Assembly (NCBI RefSeq): GCF_001661495.1
Contig: NZ_BDDT01000001.1
Location: 620,001 to 684,000, forward strand
Direction of reading: 5' to 3'
DNA: 64,000 bases
Source of the DNA: Pseudoalteromonas prydzensis
GTDB lineage: Bacteria > Pseudomonadota > Gammaproteobacteria > Enterobacterales > Alteromonadaceae
The position numbers and the translations under genes are program-made. Position 1 is the stretch's first letter, and every line of letters starts with the position of its first letter. The notes beneath the pieces were generated by a model. It was not told where the DNA came from. It was given only the letters and a program-made list of their open reading frames with translations, and searched no databases. Below are positions 7,888-18,890 of this stretch, one piece after another.

Positions 7888-9099
7888 TTAATTGTACTGG
7901 TGTGTGTTTGACCAGTCTAACGCATCTCGATAAAATTTGGGTAGTAAATCACTGTTTATATTAATGAATACAACTGCTTGTTCCATTGCCCACCAACTGC
8001 CAGATTCATACGCTTTTACTGTTTCAAGAATATAATACAAAGTATTTTTTTCTTGCAGTAAGGCAGCTTTGATTGAATCAGGAAACGGTAAACGGGTGAG
8101 CAGCTGCTCCATTGGTCGATCTAAAATCGCATCTAGCAGTGAAAATAACCCGGTTAAAAAAGCACTATTGGCTTGACTGGGTGCAACTCTGTTCGCAATG
8201 AGTTCACAAAACCGCGCACGGATAATACACATTTTTATTAATTCGCTGGGCTTGGTTTGCGCAACATGGGCGGTGATGATCAAACTAACAAACTTTTTAA
8301 TATGATCATGACCTAAATAAACCAATGCCTGTTTCAGTGATTCAATCTCTTTTTGCACAGGAAACACACCGCTATTGATCAACCTCAACAACTTAAATGC
8401 CAGCGCCGTATCTAATTGAAACAAACGTGCAATCGCATTGATATCAGGATTCTGTTTCATGACTTGCGCATAAATTGTCAATGCAAGTGCATAATTAATA
8501 TCAATATCTTTTTGTTGAATGACCACAGGTTTGGCAAAAAAATAGCCCTGAAAATAATCGAAGCCCATCCTGTGCGCCGTTTTAAAATCATCTACCGTTT
8601 CTATTTTTTCAGCTAATAATTTTAATTTATTGTACTTTTTTAGTTTTTTTATCAGCGGTGCAATTTGCTGTAATGGGGTGATTTGAATATCAAACTTAAT
8701 TAGTTTAATCAGCTTTAAAAACCTTTCCCACTTAGGTTCATACACAAAATCATCCAGTGCTAAGACAAAGTTTTTATGGAAAAGCGCACGACATAGCTGA
8801 TAGTTTTCTTCAGTTGGTTCGATTGTTTCTAACAGTTCTAGGACTACATCTTGTGACGGCAAAAATGCACACAAGTCCATTTTCAATGAATCTGGACCTA
8901 TATTAATTAATGCTTTTTTGCCGGACGTGATATGTCGGGTACCAAAATTAAGCTGATTTTCCATAATCAGCTTGGCAGTCGCGACACTTTCTTCGATATC
9001 TGGAAAGTAATTCGCCGTGCTGTTGCGAAACAATAGCTCGTAAGCAACAACATGCTGGCGACGATTAAAAATTGCTTGGCGGGCAACAAATACTTGCAC
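7888..9099 (-). CDS. Degenerate EAL - HDOD signalling protein
   Basis: A 403-residue YuxH-type protein: an N-terminal EAL-like domain (residues ~1-200) followed by an HDOD domain (~200-400). The EAL signature reads YELLFRN and the metal loop reads ALDDFVYEP in place of the usual DDFG, so phosphodiesterase activity on cyclic di-GMP is unlikely. Such proteins act as protein-protein or nucleotide-sensing adaptors. Start is GTG, with a good AAGGGTG ribosome-binding site. It is the distal gene of a minus-strand pair with the DUF418 gene. Confidence 0.87.
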   Translation of the reverse strand: MQVFVARQAIFNRRQHVVAYELLFRNSTANYFPDIEESVATAKLIMENQLNFGTRHITSGKKALINIGPDSLKMDLCAFLPSQDVVLELLETIEPTEENYQLCRALFHKNFVLALDDFVYEPKWERFLKLIKLIKFDIQITPLQQIAPLIKKLKKYNKLKLLAEKIETVDDFKTAHRMGFDYFQGYFFAKPVVIQQKDIDINYALALTIYAQVMKQNPDINAIARLFQLDTALAFKLLRLINSGVFPVQKEIESLKQALVYLGHDHIKKFVSLIITAHVAQTKPSELIKMCIIRARFCELIANRVAPSQANSAFLTGLFSLLDAILDRPMEQLLTRLPFPDSIKAALLQEKNTLYYILETVKAYESGSWWAMEQAVVFININSDLLPKFYRDALDWSNTHQYN

Positions 9100-9214
9100 T
9101 AATTCACCCTTTAAGTAGGTTATTGGTCATTGCTCAGAACAAAACCAATACTAAGTAACTAATATATAATGTTATTACAGTACATTATAGCTAGTAAGAG
9201 GGTAAATAGCAGTA

Positions 9215-10756
9215 TTAATTATAAAGTTTACTCAAGTAATCCGTTGCTACTTGTGACCAAGTAAATCGAGCCGCTTTTGCATTACTGACTATTTGCTGCC
9301 ATTGATTTGGCTGTTCTTGTCGCAGTGTTAGTGCTTTTTCAAAACAGTTTAGTAACGCTTCACTTTGCATTTGTAATGTGTCACCACTGAAGCTAAAGCC
9401 ATTTTCTAAATCAGTGATGGTGTCCTTTAAACCACCAACTTGGTGTACTAAACACGGTTGCCCTGCACGCATCGCCAGCATTTGGCTAATACCACACGGC
9501 TCAAACGAACTCGGCATCAAGAACAAATCCCCTAATTCATACAGTAAATCGCCAACATTGTTACCATAACCTTTTAAAAATAACAGATTACTATTGCGAG
9601 CCATTGCAGCTGTGAAGGTGTTTTCAAGTAGTGGATCACCTGAGCCTAAAATAATCATTCGTCCTTGCTGCTCAGCTAGCTTTTGGCATAATTGATCAAG
9701 TACTTGCTGATTTTGATAAGGTTGGCGCAGCAACAAAGCTTTTTGGTCGGTCAGGCGCCCTACACTTGTTACTAAAGGCCCGCTCATGGGTTGCGTACTA
9801 AATTTTAGCAACCGTTGATGAGCAATATAGTAACTGCTTTGTAAATTAACCTCTTTTGCCATCCAAGCAAATAAAGCCTGGTCTATTGCAGCGTAAAGAT
9901 CGGATAACTGACTATTTGCGAGTTGTTTGTCGGTGTTGTATTCGCAGCCATTTAATATGCCAACCAGTTTATTCTTCGCACTGGCTTGCTTTAAATCTTG
10001 CTCTAAACCCTCACCACCAAAGTAACCATTATGCGGTTGACTGGCTTGCAATACTTCTTGCGCGTAACTTGGCGAGACTAAATGTATTTTATCAACTAAA
10101 TTAATTGCGCTGCGCATCGGGTTAAAACAATGAGGATAGCGTGGATCGCACAACAGCTCACCGTTATAGCTTAGCGATGGAAACCATGCTTCGAGGCTTG
10201 AATCATCACCCTTAAATGGTCGTATCCCTTGTAGGGCAATATTGTGCACCGTATACACGGTACGTAAAGAAGAAAAAGATGCAAACCGCTGGTCAAATTT
10301 TAATAGCACGGCCACACAGGCACTGTGCCAATCATGCAAATGCAATACATCAGGGCGGGTGATCACACCTTTTAACAATGCCTCACATACACTTGCATTA
10401 AATAGCGCAAACTTAGTCGCATCGGTAGCAAACGGCCGGTCTCCATCATCGTTGCAGTACACGTCACCATTGTGTTGGCTAAATAATGAGTGCGATAACA
10501 CAATTTGCCTCACCTGTTGTTGCCCAACATATACTTGCCACACTTGAACTGAGTGGATACTGCCTGCAAATGGTACCTCTACAGTACCTAGTTGTATTCG
10601 CTCTAGTGCACTAAAACCGTAATCAGGAATAACCACATCGACGGTTAAGCCATGCTCTACCAATGCTTTTGGGCAATCCCGTAGTACATCAGCAACACCG
10701 CCGACCTTGGCATTTGGTAAAGCGTCATTTTCGGCCGCAACCATTAATACATGCAT
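9215..10756 (-). CDS. glgA: Glycogen synthase
   Basis: ADP-glucose:alpha-1,4-glucan glucosyltransferase (GT5), which extends glycogen chains in the cytoplasm. The 513-residue protein shows the N-terminal substrate loop KVGGVADVLRDCPKAL (the KxGG motif), TVYTVHNIALQG, a conserved LNGCEYNTD region, and the C-terminal nucleotide-sugar fold with SSFEPCGISQMLAMRAGQP (E-x7-E-type site). It is the last gene of the glycogen operon, 31 bp after glgC. Confidence 0.96.
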   Translation of the reverse strand: MHVLMVAAENDALPNAKVGGVADVLRDCPKALVEHGLTVDVVIPDYGFSALERIQLGTVEVPFAGSIHSVQVWQVYVGQQQVRQIVLSHSLFSQHNGDVYCNDDGDRPFATDATKFALFNASVCEALLKGVITRPDVLHLHDWHSACVAVLLKFDQRFASFSSLRTVYTVHNIALQGIRPFKGDDSSLEAWFPSLSYNGELLCDPRYPHCFNPMRSAINLVDKIHLVSPSYAQEVLQASQPHNGYFGGEGLEQDLKQASAKNKLVGILNGCEYNTDKQLANSQLSDLYAAIDQALFAWMAKEVNLQSSYYIAHQRLLKFSTQPMSGPLVTSVGRLTDQKALLLRQPYQNQQVLDQLCQKLAEQQGRMIILGSGDPLLENTFTAAMARNSNLLFLKGYGNNVGDLLYELGDLFLMPSSFEPCGISQMLAMRAGQPCLVHQVGGLKDTITDLENGFSFSGDTLQMQSEALLNCFEKALTLRQEQPNQWQQIVSNAKAARFTWSQVATDYLSKLYN

Positions 10757-10787
10757 CTTTTTCTTATTTCCTACTGCTGTTTAAACT

Positions 10788-12089
10788 TCAGGCCAATTGC
10801 TTGCTCTCACGTTCTAGGCGCTCAAGCTTTTTTGAAAGCTCAGTGAGCATTTCGCGAGTTACTAACACAATACCTTTTTTCGATACTCTAAAGCCATTTT
10901 CTTCATCTGCTTTACGATCATAACCAATTTCAACACCGGCTGGCACTTCACAACTACGGTCAATAATAGCACGGCGAATACGGCAATTACGTTGAATAAT
11001 TGCACCCGGTAATATCACCGATTCTTCGATTACGCAGTATGACCGAATATGAACATTGGAGAACAATAATGATTTTCTCACTACTGAGCCTGAAATAATA
11101 CAGCCGCCCGATACCGTCGAATCAACAGCCATGCCACGTCTATCGTCATTGTCAAAAATAAATTTTGCCGGTGGCAGTTGCTCCTGATAAGTCCAAATTG
11201 GCCAGGTTGGATCATATAAATCTAACTGCGGCTCTGGCATTACCAGTTCCATATTTGCTTCCCAAAATGAATCCAGCGTACCTACATCACGCCAATAAGG
11301 TTGTCCTTCATGGCCTGGATCACGAAATGGGAAAGCAAATACATTATGCTCCTCAATAATGGCTGGAATTATATCATGCCCAAAATCACGGCCTGAGCCT
11401 TCATTTTCAGCGTCTTTTTTCAACTGCTCAAATAAAAAATCGGTATTAAAAACGTAATTTCCCATTGATGCTAAACATGTTCCCGGCTTACCTGGTATTG
11501 AACTTGGCATTTTCGGCTTTTCATCAAAGCGTTTTACACGTTTGGCTTCATCGACCGTCATAACACCAAAGGTATCAGCAGCTTCTTCACACGGTACTTC
11601 AATACAGCACACTGTCATATCAGCACCGGTTTCAACATGTTTCGCTAATAACGCACCGTAATCCATACGGTAGACGTGATCGCCAGATAAAATCATCACA
11701 TATTTGGGTAGCTCATGGCGGATGATATCCATATTTTGAAACACCGCATCGGCGGTACCGCAATACCACTCATCACCATAGCGTTGTGATGCTGGTAAAA
11801 TCTCAACAGATTCACCCAACTCTTTTTTAAAGTGGCCCCAGGCGCGATTAACATGGCGAATTAACGAGTGTGACTTATATTGAGTGGCGATCCCGACACG
11901 GCGAATACCTGAATTAATACAGTTTGATAGCGGGAAATCGATAATACGATGCTTACCACCAAAATAAACCGCAGGTTTTGCCCGCCAATTAGTTAATTCA
12001 TGTAAACGTGATCCGCGCCCACCCGCTAAAATGAGTGCATAGGTTTCCCGTGTCAGACTACTTATGTAGCGATTTGCATAACTTGGCAT
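10788..12089 (-). CDS. glgC: Glucose-1-phosphate adenylyltransferase
   Basis: Makes ADP-glucose from glucose-1-phosphate and ATP, the committed and allosterically controlled step. The 433-residue protein has the nucleotidyltransferase motif [15 protein letters not shown], the NTP/metal site [10 protein letters not shown], substrate-binding motifs further on ([13 protein letters not shown]), and a C-terminal left-handed beta-helix ([18 protein letters not shown] ...). It lies between glgP and glgA. Allosteric activator specificity cannot be read reliably. Confidence 0.97.
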   Translation of the reverse strand: MPSYANRYISSLTRETYALILAGGRGSRLHELTNWRAKPAVYFGGKHRIIDFPLSNCINSGIRRVGIATQYKSHSLIRHVNRAWGHFKKELGESVEILPASQRYGDEWYCGTADAVFQNMDIIRHELPKYVMILSGDHVYRMDYGALLAKHVETGADMTVCCIEVPCEEAADTFGVMTVDEAKRVKRFDEKPKMPSSIPGKPGTCLASMGNYVFNTDFLFEQLKKDAENEGSGRDFGHDIIPAIIEEHNVFAFPFRDPGHEGQPYWRDVGTLDSFWEANMELVMPEPQLDLYDPTWPIWTYQEQLPPAKFIFDNDDRRGMAVDSTVSGGCIISGSVVRKSLLFSNVHIRSYCVIEESVILPGAIIQRNCRIRRAIIDRSCEVPAGVEIGYDRKADEENGFRVSKKGIVLVTREMLTELSKKLERLERESKQLA

Positions 12090-12102
12090 AATTATCTCCG
12101 TA

Positions 12103-14625
12103 TTAATCTGTGCTATTAGTGGCTGTGTCGGCCATTTTAGATGTTGTTAATGCTTGTAAATGCCAAATATCATCACTGTATTGGCCAATCGTTCTATCAC
12201 TTGAAAAAATGCCACTGGCTGCGGTATTTAAAATACTCATTCGCGTCCAGTGTTGTTGATCTTGGTAGGCGTGCTCTACAGCCCGCTGTGCTTGAACAAA
12301 GCTGTCAAAATCATGGGCAACTAACCAAGGATCGTGGGGACTTTTGATTGCGCCAATAATGTCGTCAAATAAACCAGGTTCAAATAAATTAAAGTGGCCA
12401 CTTTCCAGTAGCTGCATCACATTGAGTAAATCAGGGGTGGTATGAATAATATGCAATGGATTGTAGCTTTGCTTTATTCCTTCAACCTGCTCCGCTTGCG
12501 CGCCAAATAAAAAGAAGTTATCCGCGCCAACGGCATCGCGAATTTCTATATTGGCACCATCTAAAGTGCCAATCGTCAATGCACCATTCATCATAAACTT
12601 CATGTTGCCGGTACCTGACGCTTCTTTACCCGCAGTTGAAATTTGCTCTGATAAGTCCGTTGCAGGACAAATCGTTTCCATAGCTGTGACATTATAGTTA
12701 GGTAAAAATGCGACCCGTAGAAACGGCTGCGCTAATGGATCTTTATTAATAACGTCTGCCACATTATTGATAAGCTTAATAATACGTTTTGCCATGTAAT
12801 AGCCAGGTGCTGCTTTGCCACCTAATAGGACACAACGCGGCACTAGGTTTTCCGTGTCACCACGGCGAATACGGTCATATAAATGGATCACATGTAGCAC
12901 GTTTAATAATTGCCGCTTGTATTCGTGAATACGTTTTACTTGCACGTCAAAAAGCATACTAGTATCAAATTCAACGCCGCAACGCGCTTGCACTAAATCC
13001 ACTAAACGTTGTTTATTTTCAAGCTTGGCCTGTTGCCATTGCTGATGAAACTTTACGTCATCGAAATAACGGCGTAGTTGACTAATCTGCGCAAAATCCC
13101 CGACCCAATCTTGACCTATTTTTTCACTAATCAACTGAGTGAGCTTTGGATTGCAATGAGCTAGCCAACGGCGCGGCGTCACACCATTGGTTTTATTGTT
13201 GAATTTTTCTGGCCACAACTCATAAAAAGTTTTAAATAAACCCTCTTTTAGTAACTCCGTGTGTAGTGCGGCAACACCGTTGACTGAAAAGCTGCCAACA
13301 ATGGCCAAGTACGCCATTCTTACTTGTGGATCGTGGCCTTCTTCAATAAGTGATAAGGCTTGCTGTTTTGCAACATCGCCAGGCCATGCCAAAGCAACTT
13401 GTGCAAGAAAACGTGCATTTATCTCGTAAATGATTTCTAGAATACGTGGTAATAATCGTGCAAATAACGACACCGACCACTTTTCTAAGGCTTCAGGCAG
13501 TAAGGTGTGGTTAGTGTATGCCATAGTACTTGTGGTGATCTGCCATGCAGCATCCCAATCTAAGTCATAATCATCAATCAACAAACGCATTAATTCTGCA
13601 ACTGCAATACTTGGGTGCGTATCGTTGAGTTGAAATACATGGTACTGAGCGAAGTCGCTAAAGTCTTCACCGTGTTGAGCAACCCACACGTCAACAATAT
13701 CTTGTAAACTTGCTGAAGATAAAAAGTATTGCTGCCTTAGGCGCAGCTCTTTGCCATTTTCACTGCTGTCGTTTGGATAAAGTACCATGGTAATTTGTTC
13801 AGCTAGGTTTTTATGTGCCACAGCTTCTGAGTAACTACCAGCATTAAACTCCCCTAAATCAAACTCATCGGTGGCTTCTGATTTCCAAAGTCGTAAGGTA
13901 TTGACGATGTCATTTTTATAGCCAGGAATCGGCACATCATACGGTACAGCTAAGACATCTTCAGTGTCTAACCATTGGCGATGAACCCGGCCGTGTTTAT
14001 CGGTATAGCTCTCAACATGGCCAAAAAATTTAACTCGCTTAGCTTGCTCAGGCGCACTGAGTTCCCACGGGTGACCTTCACGTAACCAATTATCAGGCTG
14101 CTCAATTTGATGGCCATTTTCGATTGATTGGTTGAACATGCCATATTCATAACGAATGCCATAACCGGTAACTGGTAATGCTAAGCTTGCACAACTATCT
14201 AAAAAGCAGGCTGCTAATCGTCCTAGGCCACCATTACCAAGCCCAGCATCGTGCTCTGCTGCTGCTACATCTTCTACTTGTGCACAGTAATTATTGAGTG
14301 CTTGTTTAACTTGCTCATCTAAATCTAAGTTTAAAATAGCATTACCCATCGCCCGCCCCATTAAGAACTCCAGTGAGATATAGGCAGCTTTACGACGCTT
14401 TTCACTGTGTATTTGTTGCTTTGTTGCACGACAACGGGCGACGAGTCGATCACGAATAGTAAGTGCTAAGGCGTTGTATAAATACAATTGTGATTTTCCG
14501 ACTTTATCGCGACCAAGGGTATAATAAAAATGCCGGGATAAATCATCTTCAAGCGTACTTTCATCGATTAAAGGGGCATCTTGCCAGCTTTTCGCAACAC
14601 ATATTTGTTCACCGTTATTAGCCAT
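12103..14625 (-). CDS. glgP: Glycogen/maltodextrin phosphorylase
   Basis: Pyridoxal-phosphate enzyme that releases glucose-1-phosphate from glycogen or maltodextrin ends. The 840-residue length is normal. The PLP lysine lies in the signature [36 protein letters not shown] and [12 protein letters not shown] are also present. The start overlaps the glgX stop by 8 bp, so translation is probably coupled. Glycogen versus maltodextrin preference is not decided by sequence; its position inside the operon supports glycogen. Confidence 0.95.
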   Translation of the reverse strand: MANNGEQICVAKSWQDAPLIDESTLEDDLSRHFYYTLGRDKVGKSQLYLYNALALTIRDRLVARCRATKQQIHSEKRRKAAYISLEFLMGRAMGNAILNLDLDEQVKQALNNYCAQVEDVAAAEHDAGLGNGGLGRLAACFLDSCASLALPVTGYGIRYEYGMFNQSIENGHQIEQPDNWLREGHPWELSAPEQAKRVKFFGHVESYTDKHGRVHRQWLDTEDVLAVPYDVPIPGYKNDIVNTLRLWKSEATDEFDLGEFNAGSYSEAVAHKNLAEQITMVLYPNDSSENGKELRLRQQYFLSSASLQDIVDVWVAQHGEDFSDFAQYHVFQLNDTHPSIAVAELMRLLIDDYDLDWDAAWQITTSTMAYTNHTLLPEALEKWSVSLFARLLPRILEIIYEINARFLAQVALAWPGDVAKQQALSLIEEGHDPQVRMAYLAIVGSFSVNGVAALHTELLKEGLFKTFYELWPEKFNNKTNGVTPRRWLAHCNPKLTQLISEKIGQDWVGDFAQISQLRRYFDDVKFHQQWQQAKLENKQRLVDLVQARCGVEFDTSMLFDVQVKRIHEYKRQLLNVLHVIHLYDRIRRGDTENLVPRCVLLGGKAAPGYYMAKRIIKLINNVADVINKDPLAQPFLRVAFLPNYNVTAMETICPATDLSEQISTAGKEASGTGNMKFMMNGALTIGTLDGANIEIRDAVGADNFFLFGAQAEQVEGIKQSYNPLHIIHTTPDLLNVMQLLESGHFNLFEPGLFDDIIGAIKSPHDPWLVAHDFDSFVQAQRAVEHAYQDQQHWTRMSILNTAASGIFSSDRTIGQYSDDIWHLQALTTSKMADTATNSTD

Positions 14626-16675
14626 GTCCTTGATCCTCTAAATTGCCTGTAAAAACCCAACTGCTTTGTGCAGCAACCTCAAACTGTTCTTTATTCTTAA
14701 GCTCTGCTTGCGCAACACTGCTCAACGCTAAACGCCAACGCAAATCACCATCAAGCGCCGGTAACTGGCACTTCACTGCCACATCACTGGCGTTTAAAAT
14801 AATCAGTAACGCGGTATTTAACTGAGTATCTTGTAAGCTATACATCAAAAATTGTTTTGAGCCATCATGCCAATCACTTTCTTGCATCGCGTTACTTTGC
14901 TCGGTATACCAATTAACTGCAAAACGTTTGTCTGTGTCATGTAAAAATACACTGTGTTTAAATACACAATACTGTTTTCTGATACTTAGTACATCGTCTA
15001 TGAAGCGAGTTAAGCTATGGCTGCGTTGCGAGTCTTTCCAAGCCAGCCAACCCGTGCGGTTATTTTGACAATAAGCGTTATTATTGCCGCCTTGTGAATG
15101 CCCCATTTCACTGCCAGAAGACAGCATAGGCACGCCTTTGGAAAGCAATAAGGTCAGTAACAAGTTTTTTTGCTGCTGCAAACGCAAGGTGGTAATTTTT
15201 GCATCATCCGTAAAGCCTTCAAAGCCGCAGTTAAATGAGTAGTTGGCGCTATGACCATCGCGGTTTTGCTCGCCATTCGCTTCATTATGCTTTTGTTCGT
15301 AGCTGACCAAATCAGTTAATGTAAAACCGTCATGGCTGGTAATAAAGTTAATGCTATTAAGTGGCCCACGGTGGTTATGCTCGAATAAATCAAATGAGCC
15401 ATGCAGACGTTTTGCAAGCTCAGCCAACATATTGTTTTGCCCTTGCCAAAAACGCCGAACAACATCGCGATATTTGTCATTCCACTCGCGCCAAGGCGCA
15501 GGAAAAGCACCAAGCTGGTAGCCACCAGGCCCGATATCCCATGGCTCTGCGATGAGCTTTATTTGGCTTAAGATCGGGTCTTGATTAATGGCTTGTAAAA
15601 AACTATGAGCTTGGCTAAAACCATGGGCCGTGCGTCCTAAAATAGTCGCAAGGTCAAATCTAAAACCATCTACGCCCATTATTTCAACCCAATAGCGCAG
15701 GCTATCGAGGACCATTTTCAAACTAAATGGATCGTCAATATTTAAGGTGTTACCGCAGCCTGTATCGTTAATATACACTGCTGGATTATCAGTTACAGTC
15801 CGGTAGTAACCTAGGTTATTTAGACCACGCCAAGACAAGATTGGACCATCACTGCCAGCCTCTGCAGTATGGTTATAAACCACATCCAGAATAACTTCGA
15901 TACCCGCTTCATGTAACTTAGTGACCATTTGTTGAAACTCAGCAATTTCATCAGTTACTAAGTATTCTTTATGGGGGGTAAAAAAGTTTAACGTATTATA
16001 ACCCCAGTAGTTTTGCAGACCTTTAGCGGTTAAAAACTGTTCGCTAATAAAGCTATGCACAGGTAACAACTCTAACGTTGTGATGCCAAGAGAGCGTAAA
16101 TGCTCAATAAAACTTGGATGGCTCAAACCTAAATAGGTGCCTTGCAATTGAGCGGGAATAGTTGGGTGACGTGCAGTGGCGCCTTTTACGTGGCATTCAT
16201 AAATAACCGTTTTGCCCCAGCTATGTTGCGGTTTTCTACCTTGATATGGCAGTAATTGCACCACTTTAGATTTAGGAATATCAATGGCGTTGTTCACTGT
16301 GCTTAACGTACCAATTGGCATTTGTCCGTAGTGGCGCTCACTCCAAGTAAATTCACCAAACAAATCTTTTGCATATGGGTCAATTAACAGTTTTTGACTA
16401 TTAAAGAACAATCCTTTTTTTGGTTGATAATCGCCGTCAGCCCGATAGCCATATAAAGTACCCGCTGCAAGCGGGGCGATATACAGACTCCATATCCCAC
16501 CTTCATTATTATTCATTGCCAATTTTAAGACTTCAGTGTGGCCACTGCTATCAAATAAACACACATACAATTGTTTGGCCAAAGGCGCATAAACAGCAAA
16601 ATTAACGCCGTCTGCTAATACACTCGCGCCAAGTGGCGCTACATGGCCTTGATTTAATTCAATTGATAGACTCAT
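14618..16675 (-). CDS. glgX: Glycogen debranching enzyme (GH13)
   Basis: Isoamylase-type enzyme that hydrolyses alpha-1,6 branches left after phosphorolysis. It is 685 residues, with an N-terminal CBM48-like domain, then the GH13 barrel: DVVYNHTAE (region I), GFRFDLATILGR (catalytic nucleophile Asp), IAEPWDIGPGGYQLG (acid/base Glu) and NFITSHDGFTL (region IV). It overlaps glgB by 17 bp upstream and glgP by 8 bp downstream. Confidence 0.95.
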   Translation of the reverse strand: MSLSIELNQGHVAPLGASVLADGVNFAVYAPLAKQLYVCLFDSSGHTEVLKLAMNNNEGGIWSLYIAPLAAGTLYGYRADGDYQPKKGLFFNSQKLLIDPYAKDLFGEFTWSERHYGQMPIGTLSTVNNAIDIPKSKVVQLLPYQGRKPQHSWGKTVIYECHVKGATARHPTIPAQLQGTYLGLSHPSFIEHLRSLGITTLELLPVHSFISEQFLTAKGLQNYWGYNTLNFFTPHKEYLVTDEIAEFQQMVTKLHEAGIEVILDVVYNHTAEAGSDGPILSWRGLNNLGYYRTVTDNPAVYINDTGCGNTLNIDDPFSLKMVLDSLRYWVEIMGVDGFRFDLATILGRTAHGFSQAHSFLQAINQDPILSQIKLIAEPWDIGPGGYQLGAFPAPWREWNDKYRDVVRRFWQGQNNMLAELAKRLHGSFDLFEHNHRGPLNSINFITSHDGFTLTDLVSYEQKHNEANGEQNRDGHSANYSFNCGFEGFTDDAKITTLRLQQQKNLLLTLLLSKGVPMLSSGSEMGHSQGGNNNAYCQNNRTGWLAWKDSQRSHSLTRFIDDVLSIRKQYCVFKHSVFLHDTDKRFAVNWYTEQSNAMQESDWHDGSKQFLMYSLQDTQLNTALLIILNASDVAVKCQLPALDGDLRWRLALSSVAQAELKNKEQFEVAAQSSWVFTGNLEDQGHG

Positions 16676-18890
16676 CGAGCACCCTTTTTAAGTAAACGGT
16701 CGCAAGCGCGGGTAATGAGATCTTAATACTGTGTTGCTGGCCATGACTTGCTATTGCTTGACTCGAGATTGTTTTATTGGCGTGCGAAAAAACACGTACA
16801 CCGGAGCCAAACAGTTGCTCATCATCGGTATTTAATATCACTTCAAACTCACCAGCCGTTGGTACACCTATACAATAGTCATGATAAACAGTCGGCGTTA
16901 AATTGCTGATCACAACCACATAATTGCAGGCTTTTTTTGCAAAGCGAATAAAACTAAAAATACTCTGCTGGGCATTTTGATTATCTATCCAGCTAAAACC
17001 AGCAGGATCGGTGTCTAACTGATGCAGTGCCTGCTCATTACAGTAAACATTATTGAGCAAAGTAATTGTTCGCTGTACGCCTTGGTGAGATGAATGTTGT
17101 AGCAAATGCCAATCAATTGACTGGTCGTGGTTCCATTCATTTCGTTGTGCGATTTCACTGCCCATGAATAACAGCTTTTTACCTGGATGTGCCCACATAA
17201 ATGCGTAGTAAGCACGAAGATTGGCAAACTTTTGCCAATCATCACCTGGCATTTTTGCAATTAAAGAGCCTTTACCATGCACTACTTCATCATGACTTAA
17301 TGGCAATATATAGTTTTCGCTATAGGCATACACCATTGAAAACGTTAATTCATGGTGATGATGTTGACGATATAAAGGGTCGCGCTGCATGTAATGCAAA
17401 CTGTCATTCATCCAGCCCATATTCCACTTATAACCAAACCCTAAACCATCATGATCCACTTGACGTGTAACTCCGGGCCACGCGGTCGACTCTTCAGCGA
17501 CCATCATGATCCCAGGGTTATTGGCATAACTGCGTAAATTAACTTGTTTTAAGCATTCAATCGCACCTAAGTTTTCACGACCCCCATATTTATTAGGGAT
17601 CCACTGACCTTCTTTACGACTGTAATCAAGGTATAACATTGATGCCACTGCATCGACACGTAAGCCGTCAATGGCAAATTCTTCTAACCAATACATGGCA
17701 TTTGCAACGAGAAAGCTGCGTACTTCAGGGCGATCATAATTGTAAATATAGGTATTCCAATCAGGGTGAAAACCTTGTCTTGCGTCTGCATGCTCAAATA
17801 AATGCGTACCATCAAAACGGTGCAAGCCATGGGGATCGCTCGGAAAGTGCCCAGGCACCCAGTCGATCAACAAGCCAATATTTGCTAAATGGCATTGCTC
17901 GACAAAATAGCGAAAATCTTCCAAACCACCAAAGCGGCTGGTTGGTGCAAATAACCCTACAGGTTGATAACCCCACGAGCCATCAAATGGAAATTCGCTG
18001 ATCGGCATAAGCTGAATATGAGTAAAACCATGTTCAGTTACATAACTAATAAGTCGCTGCGCTAACTCTTGGTAATTTAAGTAACGGTCCCCCTCTTTGC
18101 GTTGCCAAGACCCCAAATGCACTTCATAAATACTGATCGGCGCATCTACCGCGTTGCGCTTTGTCCGTTGTGCGCGCATTTTATCAGTCAATTCAATCGC
18201 CGCTGGGCGCGTTTGTAATACGGAAGCAGTGCCCGGAGCTTGTTGCATTTTAAAGGCAAAGGGATCTGCTTTTTCAAGAATTTCGCCGCTGAGTGTGGTT
18301 ATCGAAAATTTATAGCATTGTCCTGGTGTCAACTCGGGTATAAATAAGTCCCATACGCCTGAAGCGGGGTTAAAGCGCATAAAATGTTGGCTACGTTGCC
18401 AATGATTAAACTCACCAATCACCGAGACACTACTGGCGTTAGGGGCCCAAACACTAAAACGGACACCTTTAACAGCCGATAATTCGATAAAATGAGCACC
18501 GAGATGACGATATGCATGCTCTAACGTACCTTCGTTAAATAAGTACATGGCGCTGTTGTCTAGGCTGCTTGCAAACCGATATACATCTTCACAAATAACC
18601 TGACACTGGCTGTAATCAACGACTAATTTGTAAGCCGAAATAACTTTATTGCTCAATTGTAAAATGAATAAATCAGAGTCAGGGTAACGTGTACAACTAA
18701 GCGTTTGCTTTGCCAGTTTTATACTTAAATTTGTTGCGCCTGGCATATAGCAGCGGATCTCACTGTGTGTATCTGAAATTGCATGTAACCCTAAAAAACT
18801 AAATGGGTCTTTAAAGCAGCCACGCTTTAACGCATCAACTTGTTGCTCATAGTGCTGTAACTTTGCAGGTTTACGAACATGACTGTTCAT
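16659..18890 (-). CDS. glgB: 1,4-alpha-glucan branching enzyme (GH13)
   Basis: Introduces alpha-1,6 branches into glycogen. It is 743 residues with two N-terminal CBM48-like modules, the second around FSVWAPNASSVSVIGEFNHW, then the GH13 barrel with DWVPGHFP, GLRVDAVASMLYLDYSRKEG (nucleophile Asp), MMVAEESTAWPGVT (acid/base Glu) and LPLSHDEVVHGKGSL. The long two-module form is the usual gammaproteobacterial type. The malQ stop directly abuts its start. Confidence 0.96.
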   Translation of the reverse strand: MNSHVRKPAKLQHYEQQVDALKRGCFKDPFSFLGLHAISDTHSEIRCYMPGATNLSIKLAKQTLSCTRYPDSDLFILQLSNKVISAYKLVVDYSQCQVICEDVYRFASSLDNSAMYLFNEGTLEHAYRHLGAHFIELSAVKGVRFSVWAPNASSVSVIGEFNHWQRSQHFMRFNPASGVWDLFIPELTPGQCYKFSITTLSGEILEKADPFAFKMQQAPGTASVLQTRPAAIELTDKMRAQRTKRNAVDAPISIYEVHLGSWQRKEGDRYLNYQELAQRLISYVTEHGFTHIQLMPISEFPFDGSWGYQPVGLFAPTSRFGGLEDFRYFVEQCHLANIGLLIDWVPGHFPSDPHGLHRFDGTHLFEHADARQGFHPDWNTYIYNYDRPEVRSFLVANAMYWLEEFAIDGLRVDAVASMLYLDYSRKEGQWIPNKYGGRENLGAIECLKQVNLRSYANNPGIMMVAEESTAWPGVTRQVDHDGLGFGYKWNMGWMNDSLHYMQRDPLYRQHHHHELTFSMVYAYSENYILPLSHDEVVHGKGSLIAKMPGDDWQKFANLRAYYAFMWAHPGKKLLFMGSEIAQRNEWNHDQSIDWHLLQHSSHQGVQRTITLLNNVYCNEQALHQLDTDPAGFSWIDNQNAQQSIFSFIRFAKKACNYVVVISNLTPTVYHDYCIGVPTAGEFEVILNTDDEQLFGSGVRVFSHANKTISSQAIASHGQQHSIKISLPALATVYLKRVLDESIN

